Shown here piece by piece: positions 17,230-26,002 of a DNA stretch of 64,000 nt (position 1 is the stretch's first letter; every line of letters starts with the position of its first letter). The notes under the pieces are model-generated. The model was given only the letters and a program-made list of their open reading frames with translations, had not been told where the DNA came from and searched no databases. A program made the position numbers and the translations under genes. The DNA comes from Pseudomonas sp. C2B4. Its GTDB lineage: Bacteria > Pseudomonadota > Gammaproteobacteria > Pseudomonadales > Pseudomonadaceae. The stretch lies in NCBI RefSeq assembly GCF_013359695.1, contig NZ_JABFMU010000004.1, positions 62,001 through 126,000 of the forward strand, read 5' to 3'.

Positions 17230-18639
17230 TTAACCCTTGAGTTGACTACCTGCCAGTGTCGACTGTGTCGGATGGTTCATCTTGCGATAGGTGATATATA
17301 GAGCCAGCAGCCAGAACGGCGCGATTATCACAGAAACTTGGACACCTGGAATAAACGCCATTACCACGAAAATCGCCAGCACAGATACAATACAAAAATA
17401 ATTGCTTAGCGGTGCAAGCGGAGCGGGGAAAAGTGTCTTTTCTGTACGGGCCTTGAACTTTCTGTAGCGAAGGTGAGTTACGCTGGTGAGTACCCAGTTT
17501 ATGATCGTGATGGATACGGCGAGTGCAATCAACAACTCCAACGTTCCGTTAGGATATAAGAAATTCAAACCTACCGACACCGCAGTGATAATAGCTGTTG
17601 CGATTTGTGCATTTATCGGAATGCCATGCCTATTCAGCTTCAGTAGTTTTGCAGGAGCAGACCCCTGCTGCGCCAGGCTGTGCAATTGTCGAGTACTGCA
17701 GTAAACGACCCCGTTGTACACGGACAGCGCCGCAGTAAGCACTACAAAATTCAGGATGTCAGCCGCATGAGTACTACCAATCAAGTTAAGAATCTTCACG
17801 AACGGGCTGGCACTATAGGCGTCTCCTGCAGTATTAAGCGATTCAACCAATACATCCCATGGTATAAGTGACAACAAAACTACTAAAACACCTATATAGA
17901 AAATCCCAATTCGGAAAAGTACTTGATTGACAGCGCTGGGGATGGTTGTTTTGGGATTCTCTGCCTCACCTGCAGCGAACCCAACCATCTCCAACCCGCC
18001 AAATGCAAACATTATGAACGGCAGCGCAAGAATGACCCCTGAAAGTCCATTTGGCATGAATCCGCCGTGAGTCCAAAGGTTGCTGACCGTCGCACCGGGG
18101 ACTGAACTGGTTGACAGCAGGTACACTCCAAACCCGATCATCATAAGGATCGCAATGACCTTGACCAGTGAGAAAGCGAACTCAACCTCACCGAAAACCC
18201 TGACATTCAAGGTATTCAATAGGTTAATAAATACAAAGAAACCAGCCGCTGACATCCACAAAGGGATGTCGGGGAACCAGTAGTGAATATATTTACCGAG
18301 GGCGGTTAGTTCTGCCATCCCGACCAGAAGATACATTGCGGCATAGTTCCAACCAGCAAGAAAACCAAAAAATCTACCACAATATTTATCCGAGAAGTGC
18401 CCAAGAGAGCCGGATACAGGCTCATCAACCAGCATTTCACCTAGCTGGCGCATCATCAGGAACGCTATAAGCCCGGCAAATGCGTATCCCAAAATCGCCG
18501 CTGGTCCTGCGGACTTGATGACCCCTGCACTACCAAGAAAGAGACCAGTGCCAATCGCACCTCCGAGACCAATCATTTGAATATGCCGCCGTGAAAGCCG
18601 GCGCTGAAGTTGTTGACCCTGCTGTTCTGATCCGCTCAT
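17230..18639 (-). CDS. Aromatic amino acid permease (AroP-like, APC family)
   Basis: A 469-aa transporter with about 12 membrane segments. The N-terminus RRHIQMIGLGGAIGTGLFLG is the signature of the AAT group of the APC superfamily. Many stretches follow E. coli AroP (GSAGVIKSAGPAAILGYA, MAELTALGKYI, ALPFIMFAFGGLEMVGFAAG, VVLTAALSVYNGVVYC). It would import an aromatic amino acid across the inner membrane by proton symport. GAGGAAAC precedes the ATG. Its place between a porin and the kynurenine-type enzymes suggests tryptophan or a hydroxylated tryptophan as the substrate. Confidence 0.87.
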   Translation of the reverse strand: MSGSEQQGQQLQRRLSRRHIQMIGLGGAIGTGLFLGSAGVIKSAGPAAILGYAFAGLIAFLMMRQLGEMLVDEPVSGSLGHFSDKYCGRFFGFLAGWNYAAMYLLVGMAELTALGKYIHYWFPDIPLWMSAAGFFVFINLLNTLNVRVFGEVEFAFSLVKVIAILMMIGFGVYLLSTSSVPGATVSNLWTHGGFMPNGLSGVILALPFIMFAFGGLEMVGFAAGEAENPKTTIPSAVNQVLFRIGIFYIGVLVVLLSLIPWDVLVESLNTAGDAYSASPFVKILNLIGSTHAADILNFVVLTAALSVYNGVVYCSTRQLHSLAQQGSAPAKLLKLNRHGIPINAQIATAIITAVSVGLNFLYPNGTLELLIALAVSITIINWVLTSVTHLRYRKFKARTEKTLFPAPLAPLSNYFCIVSVLAIFVVMAFIPGVQVSVIIAPFWLLALYITYRKMNHPTQSTLAGSQLKG

Positions 18640-18803
18640 GTTTCCTCACTGTACTTATTATTTCGCGAGCAATGCGCACGCAAGCTTCACGATGGTTGAG
18701 GGCAGACTTAAATTCGCGCTAGAACACTAGCGCGTTATTGGATTTATGTTTCAAGGCCGCGCAGCATGCACAGTTGCAGCCGAGCAATTGCGCGGGAGTT
18801 TTT

Positions 18804-19568
18804 TCAATAAGCGCCTGAGAGCAATTCGCCGAATCCATCAACTCGTGTGGGTAAGCCAAGTTTTCGAAGCATCATGTACGTCGTAGCCACTGAGGAGGAC
18901 AGCACCGGGATCCCCTCCCTGTCCTCGATTAGTTGGATCGATTGCAATGACGGCATCTGAACACAAGCCGAAGCAACTATGGCGTCGACGCCTGTTGTTT
19001 TCAGCTTCTTGGTAATCTCTACGGGTGCGAGAGGGGAACGATTGGCGACCTCCAGATTGTCAGGAATCTCCAAAGAGATACTGTCGACAACCTCTATACC
19101 TTCGTTCTCGATGTAATCGATCACCAACTGAGTCAAAGGCTTCATATAGGGTGTCAAAATCGAGACTTTCTTGGCACCAAGGGCTTTGATTCCTTCTACC
19201 AGCGCACCCGCACTTGTAACCACCGGTGCTGCGCCACCATTTTCGACTGTTCGATGGTGGAGGCGTTGTTCAGAGGTACGGTGATAGCCCAAACCCATAC
19301 TCATGATCGCTACAAGACAGGCATACCCCAAGACATCAACACGTGCGTCCGAGAGTTCTAGAGCACAGCGGTCGCTGTCAGCATCCATGAGTCTAAGCTC
19401 TTCAGCCGTAACATGTTTCATGCGCATCCGGCTGGAGTGGAAGGTGAAGCGTTCAGGGTAAACGAGCTCCCGCGACCGCAGCATCTGAGGAATCTCGGTT
19501 TCCATCGTCGTATTAGAACTCGGCACGATTTGGCCGATGCGGATGATCTTACTGACGTCCACGGTCAT
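18804..19568 (-). CDS. Maleate cis-trans isomerase-like protein (Asp/Glu racemase superfamily)
   Basis: A 254-aa member of the Asp/Glu racemase-maleate isomerase superfamily. The start IRIGQIVPSSNTTMETE and the two catalytic cysteines (LGYACLVAIMS, Cys84; VASACVQMPSL, Cys202) are those of maleate isomerases such as NicE, including their spacing of 118 residues as I remember it. It converts maleate to fumarate through a covalent cysteine adduct. The ATG overlaps the stop of the nitrilase gene (TGATG), so translation is coupled. An arylmalonate decarboxylase is a less likely alternative. In the pathway it would be the last step before the TCA cycle. Confidence 0.8.
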   Translation of the reverse strand: MTVDVSKIIRIGQIVPSSNTTMETEIPQMLRSRELVYPERFTFHSSRMRMKHVTAEELRLMDADSDRCALELSDARVDVLGYACLVAIMSMGLGYHRTSEQRLHHRTVENGGAAPVVTSAGALVEGIKALGAKKVSILTPYMKPLTQLVIDYIENEGIEVVDSISLEIPDNLEVANRSPLAPVEITKKLKTTGVDAIVASACVQMPSLQSIQLIEDREGIPVLSSSVATTYMMLRKLGLPTRVDGFGELLSGAY

Positions 19569-20584
19569 CACTCCTCGTTGATCACAGTTGCTGTGGCGCT
19601 TTCCAGCGGAGGTTCGGGGGCCCGATCAGTGAACTGCACAGGCGTCAGCGCTTTGCGATTCACCTTGAGTTCAAAAATATCGAAACGGTTGTAGTGCCCA
19701 GTGATGTCATGCATCTGGCGAGGCTGAATGCACCGATTCAGATCAATATCTGCATAGGTGATACCGTCTCGATCAATGAGCGGTTCGCCAAGAACACGAC
19801 CATCCGGGCCCAAAAAACCGGTGAAGGCGCTGTTTGATCGGGTCAGCAACTGACGGGCTTCCGGGTTAAGTGTTTCCATCTGCTCAATGATTTCTTCCGA
19901 TACTGTCGAACACGACACCACCGTGAAAACCTTGCCCTCAAAGGAGTGAGCCGCAGCCCTTACCTTTATTGCCTCGGCCATGTCATAGTCCGGCGGAGCC
20001 ACCGGGAGGGAGATGTAACTCGCAACATGGATCATCTCGCCTTGGGCAAGCAGCGCGAAGCGCGCAAGCGTATTCGTGTTCTCTCCACATGCCAAAGCGC
20101 CCAACGGTCCAACACTGGTTTGATGCACCTTCAGTCCGGAGGCATCTCCCGGCGCCCACGTCATCTTCTCCGCCCATGTGGGAACCAATTTTCTGTGAAC
20201 GCCAAGAATAGTGCCCTCATCAGAAATTGTTACCAGCGTGTTGTAGAGCGTGCCGACGCTGTGAGCAGCGCGTTCATTTACACCGATTACGACATTGATC
20301 TTGAACCGCGCCGCAGCGTTGGCTAGTTTGGTGATCTCTGGCCCAGGAATCTGAATCGAGGCCTTGACCAGTTTCTCAAACCAGTGACTACCCTGGATGG
20401 GGTTGGAAATCCAACTCCAATAGGGATAACCGGCAACAAATACCTCTGGGAAAGCAATCAACTTCGCGCCTTTATCCGACGCCTGTTTCATTAGGTCGAT
20501 CGCTTTGTCGACGGTCGCCTCCGCGTTCAGAAAAATTGGCGACGCCTGGACAGCTGCCGCTCGGAACTTGTGAAGATCAAACAT
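19568..20584 (-). CDS. Nitrilase-superfamily carbon-nitrogen hydrolase
   Basis: A 338-aa enzyme with the Glu-Lys-Cys triad: Glu47 in IAFPEVFVAGYPYW, Lys132 in HRKLVPTWAEK and Cys166 in GALACGENTN. The length and CGENTN motif are those of branch-1 nitrilases (nitrile to acid plus ammonia), but amidases of the superfamily use the same triad. Its operon encodes an FAH hydrolase before it and a maleate isomerase after it. Maleamate hydrolysis to maleate plus ammonia would link these two, as NicF does in nicotinate breakdown. Nitrilase by sequence and amidase by context are both possible. Confidence 0.82.
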   Translation of the reverse strand: MFDLHKFRAAAVQASPIFLNAEATVDKAIDLMKQASDKGAKLIAFPEVFVAGYPYWSWISNPIQGSHWFEKLVKASIQIPGPEITKLANAAARFKINVVIGVNERAAHSVGTLYNTLVTISDEGTILGVHRKLVPTWAEKMTWAPGDASGLKVHQTSVGPLGALACGENTNTLARFALLAQGEMIHVASYISLPVAPPDYDMAEAIKVRAAAHSFEGKVFTVVSCSTVSEEIIEQMETLNPEARQLLTRSNSAFTGFLGPDGRVLGEPLIDRDGITYADIDLNRCIQPRQMHDITGHYNRFDIFELKVNRKALTPVQFTDRAPEPPLESATATVINEE

Positions 20585-20629
20585 AGTGCACCTCCGATCT
20601 AGGATTAGCGGCCCTATTGGAATGAAGCA

Positions 20630-21571
20630 TCAATGGTCGCGACCAGCTAAAGGGTCGTTGCCTACGGCTACGACTGGGTTCCGGAGATAGCCAATCCTTT
20701 CGATTTCCGCTTCGATAATGTCTCCAGGCCACACCCACTCTTGAGGGACTCGACCTGCCCCTACACCCTCCGGCGTTCCGGTTGCAATGATGTCACCCGG
20801 TTCGAGCGTGATGCCTTTGGATATGTCGGCGATAAGCGTTGCGACATCGAACAGCATGTGCTTGGTGTTGGAGCTTTGCTTGGTGACGCCGTTTACCTTG
20901 AGGCTCAGATTGAGCGACTGCGGATTGTCGATCTCATCCGCCGTCACGATCACAGGGCCAAAAGGTGCGTAGGTATCTTGCCCCTTCGAGTAGATCCACT
21001 GTCCTGCGCGACGACAGTCGCGGGCGCTCATGTCAATCATCAGGCTGTAGCCGAATACGTACTGAAGTGCATCTTTTGAATGAATTCGCTTTGCTGCTGT
21101 GCCGATTACCACAGCCAGCTCAACCTCCCAGTCCAACTGCCGCGTGATCGCAGCATCGTGTTCAATCGCATCACCAGGGCCGATCACCGTAGTAGGCGGC
21201 TTTGAAAAAATCACTGGCTCCTTGGGCAACTCCTTCGACGTGTCGAGGGATTTACTGGACTCAGCCACGTGCTCGATATAGTTCAAGCCAATACCGAAAA
21301 TGTTCTTTCGCGGCCGGGGAATAGGCGCAAGGATCTTCACGTTGGATACCGGATAGCTCACGCCAACCGGCAGGTTGTTCTGGTATTGGCTGAGCAGATT
21401 GCTCGCTGCCTGCACTGCGGGCCGACCCAGATCAATAAACTCCAGCATCGAAGAAGGAAGCTCCAACCCTTCGTGTTTCGCCAAGGCTTGAAGATCAATA
21501 ACCCGACTTTCAATCAGTGCACCCAGTTTCGCGGATGCGCTAACGTCAGTTCTAAATGTAACCAATCGCAT
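20630..21571 (-). CDS. Fumarylacetoacetate hydrolase-family protein
   Basis: A 313-aa FAH-family enzyme. The C-terminal catalytic domain begins with IFGIGLNYIEHVAES. Metal ligands are expected in WEVELAVVIG and the Asp of YSLMIDMSARD, and GDIIATGTPEGVGAGR is the family signature. It hydrolyses or decarboxylates beta-keto or 2-oxo acids with Mg or Mn. Following a gentisate-dioxygenase-like gene, it could cleave maleylpyruvate or its amide to pyruvate plus maleate or maleamate. A gap of 28 bp separates it from the upstream cupin gene. Confidence 0.85.
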   Translation of the reverse strand: MRLVTFRTDVSASAKLGALIESRVIDLQALAKHEGLELPSSMLEFIDLGRPAVQAASNLLSQYQNNLPVGVSYPVSNVKILAPIPRPRKNIFGIGLNYIEHVAESSKSLDTSKELPKEPVIFSKPPTTVIGPGDAIEHDAAITRQLDWEVELAVVIGTAAKRIHSKDALQYVFGYSLMIDMSARDCRRAGQWIYSKGQDTYAPFGPVIVTADEIDNPQSLNLSLKVNGVTKQSSNTKHMLFDVATLIADISKGITLEPGDIIATGTPEGVGAGRVPQEWVWPGDIIEAEIERIGYLRNPVVAVGNDPLAGRDH

Positions 21572-21599
21572 ATGTCACCTCTTAAAGACTAATCGGGTA

Positions 21600-22724
21600 T
21601 CACAACAGGGGTTGATGGCCATCGTTTTCAAGAAGTCCTTCTTCTCGGTAAAGGCCTAGACTTGTGATGACGGGAAGGTCGCTGAAGCAAAACAGGCAGG
21701 CGTCATCGTTCTGGCTCAAGTTGACGTGCTCGTGCCAGGCCCAGGAGGGGACACAAAAGATGTCCCGTTCTTGCCAGTCAAAACGTTGTCCATTGATGAT
21801 CGAGTAGCCATTACCCTTGGCTACTTGATAGAGGAAGCTGCCGGTATGACGATGCGCTTTTCCTATGAAGCCGGCTCTGAGAAGCTGCATACTTGCGCCA
21901 ATGGTGGGCATAACATGGCCACCAGTGACTGGATTGGTGTAGTGCATCAATGAGTCATCGTAAACACTACCCGGGCCCGTTTGCGAGAACCGCTTTAGCG
22001 CAGCATACGTCGGCTCCCACTCGTACTTGAAAAGCGGAGAGTACGGCTTTGTCCAACCGATATTATCGGGTCTCAGGCTGGCTGCGCCCCAGATGGAAGA
22101 CGAGTCATTGACCGCGAAACCCACCGCTTGTGCCAAATCGGGATGCACTTCGTAAAAGCCGGCTTCGAGTGCGTTCACCAAAGGGATGTCAAGCCCGTCT
22201 TGCCAGATACAGACTTTTCCGTCCGATTCCACGCCGTGTTCATGCCAAGTGCCATTTGGGGTGAGGACGAAGTCATTCGCACCCAAGGTCATCTTATGGC
22301 CATCGACGATTGTGTAAGCACCGCTGCCTTCCATGATAAAACGCAGCGCCGATGCGGAGTGCCTGTGGGCGGATGCTGCCTCACCAGGATGCATGACCTG
22401 AAGGCCTGCATAGAGCCAACCTACGGCAGCAGAGACATGCTGCCTGCCTGGATTATTGAGATAGATGACCCGGCGTCCAGCCTTTTCCGGAGTAACGAGG
22501 TCCACTGATCGCAATACATGCGGGCGCAGATCCCGGTACTTCCAAAGGACCGGAACTGACTCCGACCGCGGCTGCCACGGCTCGATCTTGTTGGCGACGG
22601 TCCAAAGTGCTCCTGCCTTTAAAGTTTCTAACTCTTGATAATAAGCAACTAGCTCTGGAGTTACATCGACGTCCGCGCGACCGGCTGTGCTTTCACGATA
22701 CTGTCCGTAATCAATTTTTTCCAT
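21600..22724 (-). CDS. Gentisate 1,2-dioxygenase-like bicupin
   Basis: A 374-aa bicupin ring-cleavage dioxygenase. The first cupin has the iron ligands His120 and His122 (HRHSASALRFIMEG) and His161 (TWHEHG). The second cupin keeps a similar set (HRHTGSFLYQV, WAWHEHVN). The layout is that of gentisate, salicylate and 5-nitrosalicylate 1,2-dioxygenases, which cut between the carboxyl-bearing carbon and its hydroxylated or substituted neighbour. It follows kynureninase by 124 bp, so its substrate is likely an anthranilate derivative; 5-hydroxyanthranilate is the amino analogue of gentisate. A plain gentisate substrate is the alternative. Confidence 0.82.
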   Translation of the reverse strand: MEKIDYGQYRESTAGRADVDVTPELVAYYQELETLKAGALWTVANKIEPWQPRSESVPVLWKYRDLRPHVLRSVDLVTPEKAGRRVIYLNNPGRQHVSAAVGWLYAGLQVMHPGEAASAHRHSASALRFIMEGSGAYTIVDGHKMTLGANDFVLTPNGTWHEHGVESDGKVCIWQDGLDIPLVNALEAGFYEVHPDLAQAVGFAVNDSSSIWGAASLRPDNIGWTKPYSPLFKYEWEPTYAALKRFSQTGPGSVYDDSLMHYTNPVTGGHVMPTIGASMQLLRAGFIGKAHRHTGSFLYQVAKGNGYSIINGQRFDWQERDIFCVPSWAWHEHVNLSQNDDACLFCFSDLPVITSLGLYREEGLLENDGHQPLL

Positions 22725-22848
22725 TGTTTCCTCCGTTTGCCTACTGTTGTAAGTTGATAGGAATCGGCCCAGTCAACAAAATATTGGCGGCAGAAAGCCA
22801 GAGCCCCATAATCAGAGCTACGCAGCTAGAAGTTAAAACAATAAATTA

Positions 22849-24072
22849 TTACGTGAAGTCGCGGCGCTGCTTATGTTCGGGCTTATCCCACGCGCGGGTC
22901 TCCATAATCAACTTTATCTCTGAAATGAGATCAAGCACATCAACTTCATTATTGTAAAGAGGGGCAAAACCAAAGCGCATGTAGTCGGGCATTCGGAAAT
23001 CCCCGACATAACCACGCAAGGCTAGCTCTTGCATTACGCCATAACCCTGTGCGTGTCGCAGCGATACATGACTGCCGCGCTTGGACGGGTCTCGTGGAGA
23101 GGCGACATGAAAACCAAACTCAGCGAGCTGGCTATCAACGCTTTCAATGAAGAGGTCCGTCAAATCCAAGCTGCGTGCTCGGAGCTCCTGAATATCAACT
23201 CCGTCGAACTCATCGAGCGCGGTCGACAACGCCGAGAGGCCGATCACTGGATTAGTGCCGCAAAGGAAGCGTGCTACACCTTCGGCTGGCTTATAGTCCG
23301 TGCTAAAGTCAAATGGTCGTGCATGACCAAACCAACCGGCCAACGGCTGCTCACAATCGTTCAGATGCCGAGCTGCAGCATAGACATAGGCTGGTGCGCC
23401 GGGACCTCCATTTAGATATTTGTAACCACAACCTACAGCAAAATCGACATTGTCCCCTTCCAGATCACATGGGACCCCGCCTGCGGTGTGCGACAGATCC
23501 CACACGATCAGAGCGCCTACGTCATGCGCTTTAAGGGTGTATTCCGCCATGTCGTAGATCTCAGCGCTGCGGTAATCGACATGCGTCAATACCACTGTCG
23601 AAACTTCTGGAGTCAACCGTGCAAGGATCTCAGCCGCAGGCACCGCAACTACCACCAGATCGAACAACTTGGCAACCTGATAGACAATGTAAAGATCTGT
23701 CGGGAAAGCGTCCGAGTCCGTGACGATGATCTTGCGATCAGGACGAAGCCGAACAGCACTGACTAGAACTTTGAACAGATTCACCGAGGTCGAGTCGCAA
23801 GCAACGACCTGAGCAGGATTCGCCCCGATAAGACGGGCTATTTTCCGTCCTGCAGTCTGTGGTAATAGGCGCCAGTCCGCTTCGTGCCAGGAGCGGATAA
23901 GACCTTCAGCCCATTGGCTGCCAACCACTTGATTTACACATGGGGAAACCGCCTTGGGCATCAAACCCAGCGAGTTGCCATCAAAATATCGAACGCCTTC
24001 CGGAATATGAAAGCGCTCGCGTGTGGTTTCAAACTTATTCATACCTGCTCCGCTCTGAAATGACGCACTCAT
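22849..24072 (-). CDS. kynU: Kynureninase
   Basis: A PLP-dependent fold-type I enzyme of 407 aa that cleaves kynurenine or hydroxykynurenine to an anthranilate plus alanine. Family blocks are RYFDGNSLGLMPKA, LIRSWHEADWRLL, the DSDAFPTDLYI block, IVWDLSHTAGGVPCDL and the PLP lysine in GCGYKYLNGGPG, then GWFGHARPFDF and FLCGTNP. The ATG at 24072 overlaps the stop of the dioxygenase gene (ATGA), so I prefer it to the upstream frame at 24099 and to the internal ATG at 24042. It is coupled to the tryptophan dioxygenase gene. Confidence 0.92.
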   Translation of the reverse strand: MSASFQSGAGMNKFETTRERFHIPEGVRYFDGNSLGLMPKAVSPCVNQVVGSQWAEGLIRSWHEADWRLLPQTAGRKIARLIGANPAQVVACDSTSVNLFKVLVSAVRLRPDRKIIVTDSDAFPTDLYIVYQVAKLFDLVVVAVPAAEILARLTPEVSTVVLTHVDYRSAEIYDMAEYTLKAHDVGALIVWDLSHTAGGVPCDLEGDNVDFAVGCGYKYLNGGPGAPAYVYAAARHLNDCEQPLAGWFGHARPFDFSTDYKPAEGVARFLCGTNPVIGLSALSTALDEFDGVDIQELRARSLDLTDLFIESVDSQLAEFGFHVASPRDPSKRGSHVSLRHAQGYGVMQELALRGYVGDFRMPDYMRFGFAPLYNNEVDVLDLISEIKLIMETRAWDKPEHKQRRDFT

Positions 24073-25010
24073 GCGCCCAACACCGTTCGAATCGACCACA
24101 GCTCCGGGAAGAATCGATGTTCAACGACGTGTTTCAACCAACCCACACCGGCGGAACCACCAGTGCCCGGTTTGAAACCAAGGATGCGCTCCACGGAGGT
24201 GAAATGCCTCCAGCGGTATTGCGAGAACAGATCAGCAAACTCAATTAGACTCTCGCCTAGAGCGTAAAGTTTGTTCTCGGGATAGGGTTCTCCGTAGACC
24301 TGCAGCCAGGCCTTCTCAACCCCTTCACTAAGTGTGTAAGTCTCACTCCAATTCCGAGCCAGCGCGCTATCCGGGACATCGATACCTTGCCGCTTCATGA
24401 GCGCCAAAACGTCGTCGTACAAGCTCGGCTCGTTCAATGCCTTGAACAACTGTGGGTAGACGTCAGGATTATTCTCATGTGCTTTGGCCAGCGTGACTGA
24501 CTTATTACCAAGAATAAATTCGACATGTCGATACATGTAAGACTGTTGCCCTGACGAAACCCCCAAACAGTCACGAAAGTCATTAAAGCCTTCGGTTGTG
24601 ATGGTTGAGAGGACGTCCCATGACTTGATCAAGTACTCAAATAGCTTTTTGATTCGAGGAGCCAGCTCCAAAGCACCTTCAATATCGTCTTGCTTGATCC
24701 GCTGTTGCATATTGTAGGTTTCATAGTGAATCGCCTTGAAAATCAGTTCTTTGGTTTGAGTCATAATGATGAAAACCATCTCATCATGACCCTCGCTACG
24801 CATGTTTTGCAGACTCAATAGGAGATCGTTACGGTGGTAGTCAATGTAGGGATTGCTTTTCCCACCGAATGCGATCAATGGCTGACCATCAGTGGATTTG
24901 ACGGTTTCGTTGCGCGAGTCGTTTGTCGAGATGCTTACATCACGAACCAGATTGAGCTCCAGTTCCGGATTACGAATCTCGGGTATTATACGTTTCCGTT
25001 TTATATTCAT
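24069..25010 (-). CDS. kynA: Tryptophan 2,3-dioxygenase homologue with altered active site
   Basis: A 313-aa heme dioxygenase of the TDO family. PYIDYHRNDLLLSLQ, GHDEMVFII, SSGQQSYMYRHVEFILGNK and RHFTSVERILGFKPGTGGSAG are family blocks; the heme-ligand histidine is in WRHFTSVER and GTGGS is intact. In usual TDO the block reads FIVQHQTSELW, and that His contacts the indole nitrogen. Here it is FIIMTQTKELIFK, with Thr84 in place of His and Ile for Trp. The N-terminus is about 30 residues longer than usual. These changes suggest a modified indole substrate such as 5-hydroxytryptophan. It follows the formamidase by 1 bp. Confidence 0.88.
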   Translation of the reverse strand: MNIKRKRIIPEIRNPELELNLVRDVSISTNDSRNETVKSTDGQPLIAFGGKSNPYIDYHRNDLLLSLQNMRSEGHDEMVFIIMTQTKELIFKAIHYETYNMQQRIKQDDIEGALELAPRIKKLFEYLIKSWDVLSTITTEGFNDFRDCLGVSSGQQSYMYRHVEFILGNKSVTLAKAHENNPDVYPQLFKALNEPSLYDDVLALMKRQGIDVPDSALARNWSETYTLSEGVEKAWLQVYGEPYPENKLYALGESLIEFADLFSQYRWRHFTSVERILGFKPGTGGSAGVGWLKHVVEHRFFPELWSIRTVLGA

Positions 25011-25011
25011 T

Positions 25012-25836
25012 TCAATTACACCTAATCAATGTGTCTTTATGTAGCTTGCTTTCTGGCTTGTTAAACTCGAACAAAATATCGAAGTGATCCACACCCACTA
25101 CTTCATAACAGTCCGCCGGTATCTCGTGCTGTCGAAGAAACTCGGCGTAACGAACACTTTGATCTTTGAAGGCTTGGGTTTCATACTCGCCATAACACAC
25201 TGTCACAGGGAACGGTGTAACGGCTTCATTCAACAACGGGCTGATGGCCGAGGCCGACGATTCATTCAGAAATAGCGGCGCATTGATGTACGTATCTACC
25301 AGTGGACGCAGATCATACACACCGGATACAAGTATGCCGGAGGTGACGGGACATGTAGCTGCACCTACCGAGCACCAGTCGAAACTCATCATCATCGCGC
25401 ACAGGTGTGCACCAGCAGAGCTTCCGGCAATAACCAGAGTTCGTTCTGGTTGCAAAAGATGAAGTTGGTAAATGGCGGCTGCGCATTGCTTTACCATATG
25501 CGCCACCGACGCGTGGGGAGCTAGGGTGTAATTCACCGCAGCGTATGACCACCCGTTTTGCATGAAAGCACCGGCCATGAAGCATGACTCGAATGCGGAT
25601 AGCTCCTGCCAGTAGCCTCCATGGATGAAGACCAGCAGCGCATTCGCTTTATCCTGTACAGGTTCGAACAGCAACGCGTACTCTTCTGGATCAGTACCGT
25701 ACGCCACCTGCCGGCTGGGATAATCCCGCAGAGCTTGCGCACTTTCAGAGGCATACCTCTTAATGGTCTGCTCGTAGCCCCTGGCTGCAGTGCTTGGGGA
25801 ATAAGCCTGCTCGAGGTCGCTTAATTTCTTGTTCAT
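25012..25836 (-). CDS. Kynurenine formamidase, alpha/beta-hydrolase (AFMID) type
   Basis: A 274-aa alpha/beta hydrolase. The oxyanion motif FIHGGYWQEL is near residue 70, the nucleophile serine is in IAGSSAGAHL, and the catalytic histidine is in VGVDHFDILFEF. HGGYW is typical of animal and fungal arylformamidases, whereas Pseudomonas KynB is normally a metal-dependent cyclase-fold enzyme. A long open frame extends to 26037, but GGAGGC precedes the ATG at 25836 and the extension overlaps the divergent regulator. It is the first gene of the operon and hydrolyses N-formylkynurenine-type amides. Confidence 0.85.
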   Translation of the reverse strand: MNKKLSDLEQAYSPSTAARGYEQTIKRYASESAQALRDYPSRQVAYGTDPEEYALLFEPVQDKANALLVFIHGGYWQELSAFESCFMAGAFMQNGWSYAAVNYTLAPHASVAHMVKQCAAAIYQLHLLQPERTLVIAGSSAGAHLCAMMMSFDWCSVGAATCPVTSGILVSGVYDLRPLVDTYINAPLFLNESSASAISPLLNEAVTPFPVTVCYGEYETQAFKDQSVRYAEFLRQHEIPADCYEVVGVDHFDILFEFNKPESKLHKDTLIRCN

Positions 25837-25860
25837 GTCGCCTCCCTTGTTTAAGTTCAG

Positions 25861-25879
25861 TCTATGTCCGTTACATAGA
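25861..25879. promoter_or_regulatory. TCTATGT-N5-ACATAGA palindrome, candidate operator
   Basis: Perfect 7-bp arms with a 5-bp centre lie in the 166-bp divergent promoter region between the operon and its Lrp-type regulator, 24 bp before the operon's first ATG. Lrp/AsnC proteins bind such short palindromes. Binding is inferred from position only. Confidence 0.45.
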
Positions 25880-26002
25880 ACTTTTATTCCTATTTCTGCC
25901 AACATCCAACCATCCAGTGAAATGGTTTTGCGCCAGATGAGGTCATTGTGTAAATTCGTTTCTAAAGCAGCCTTGCGCCGCACATGAACAAGGAATACGC
26001 CC

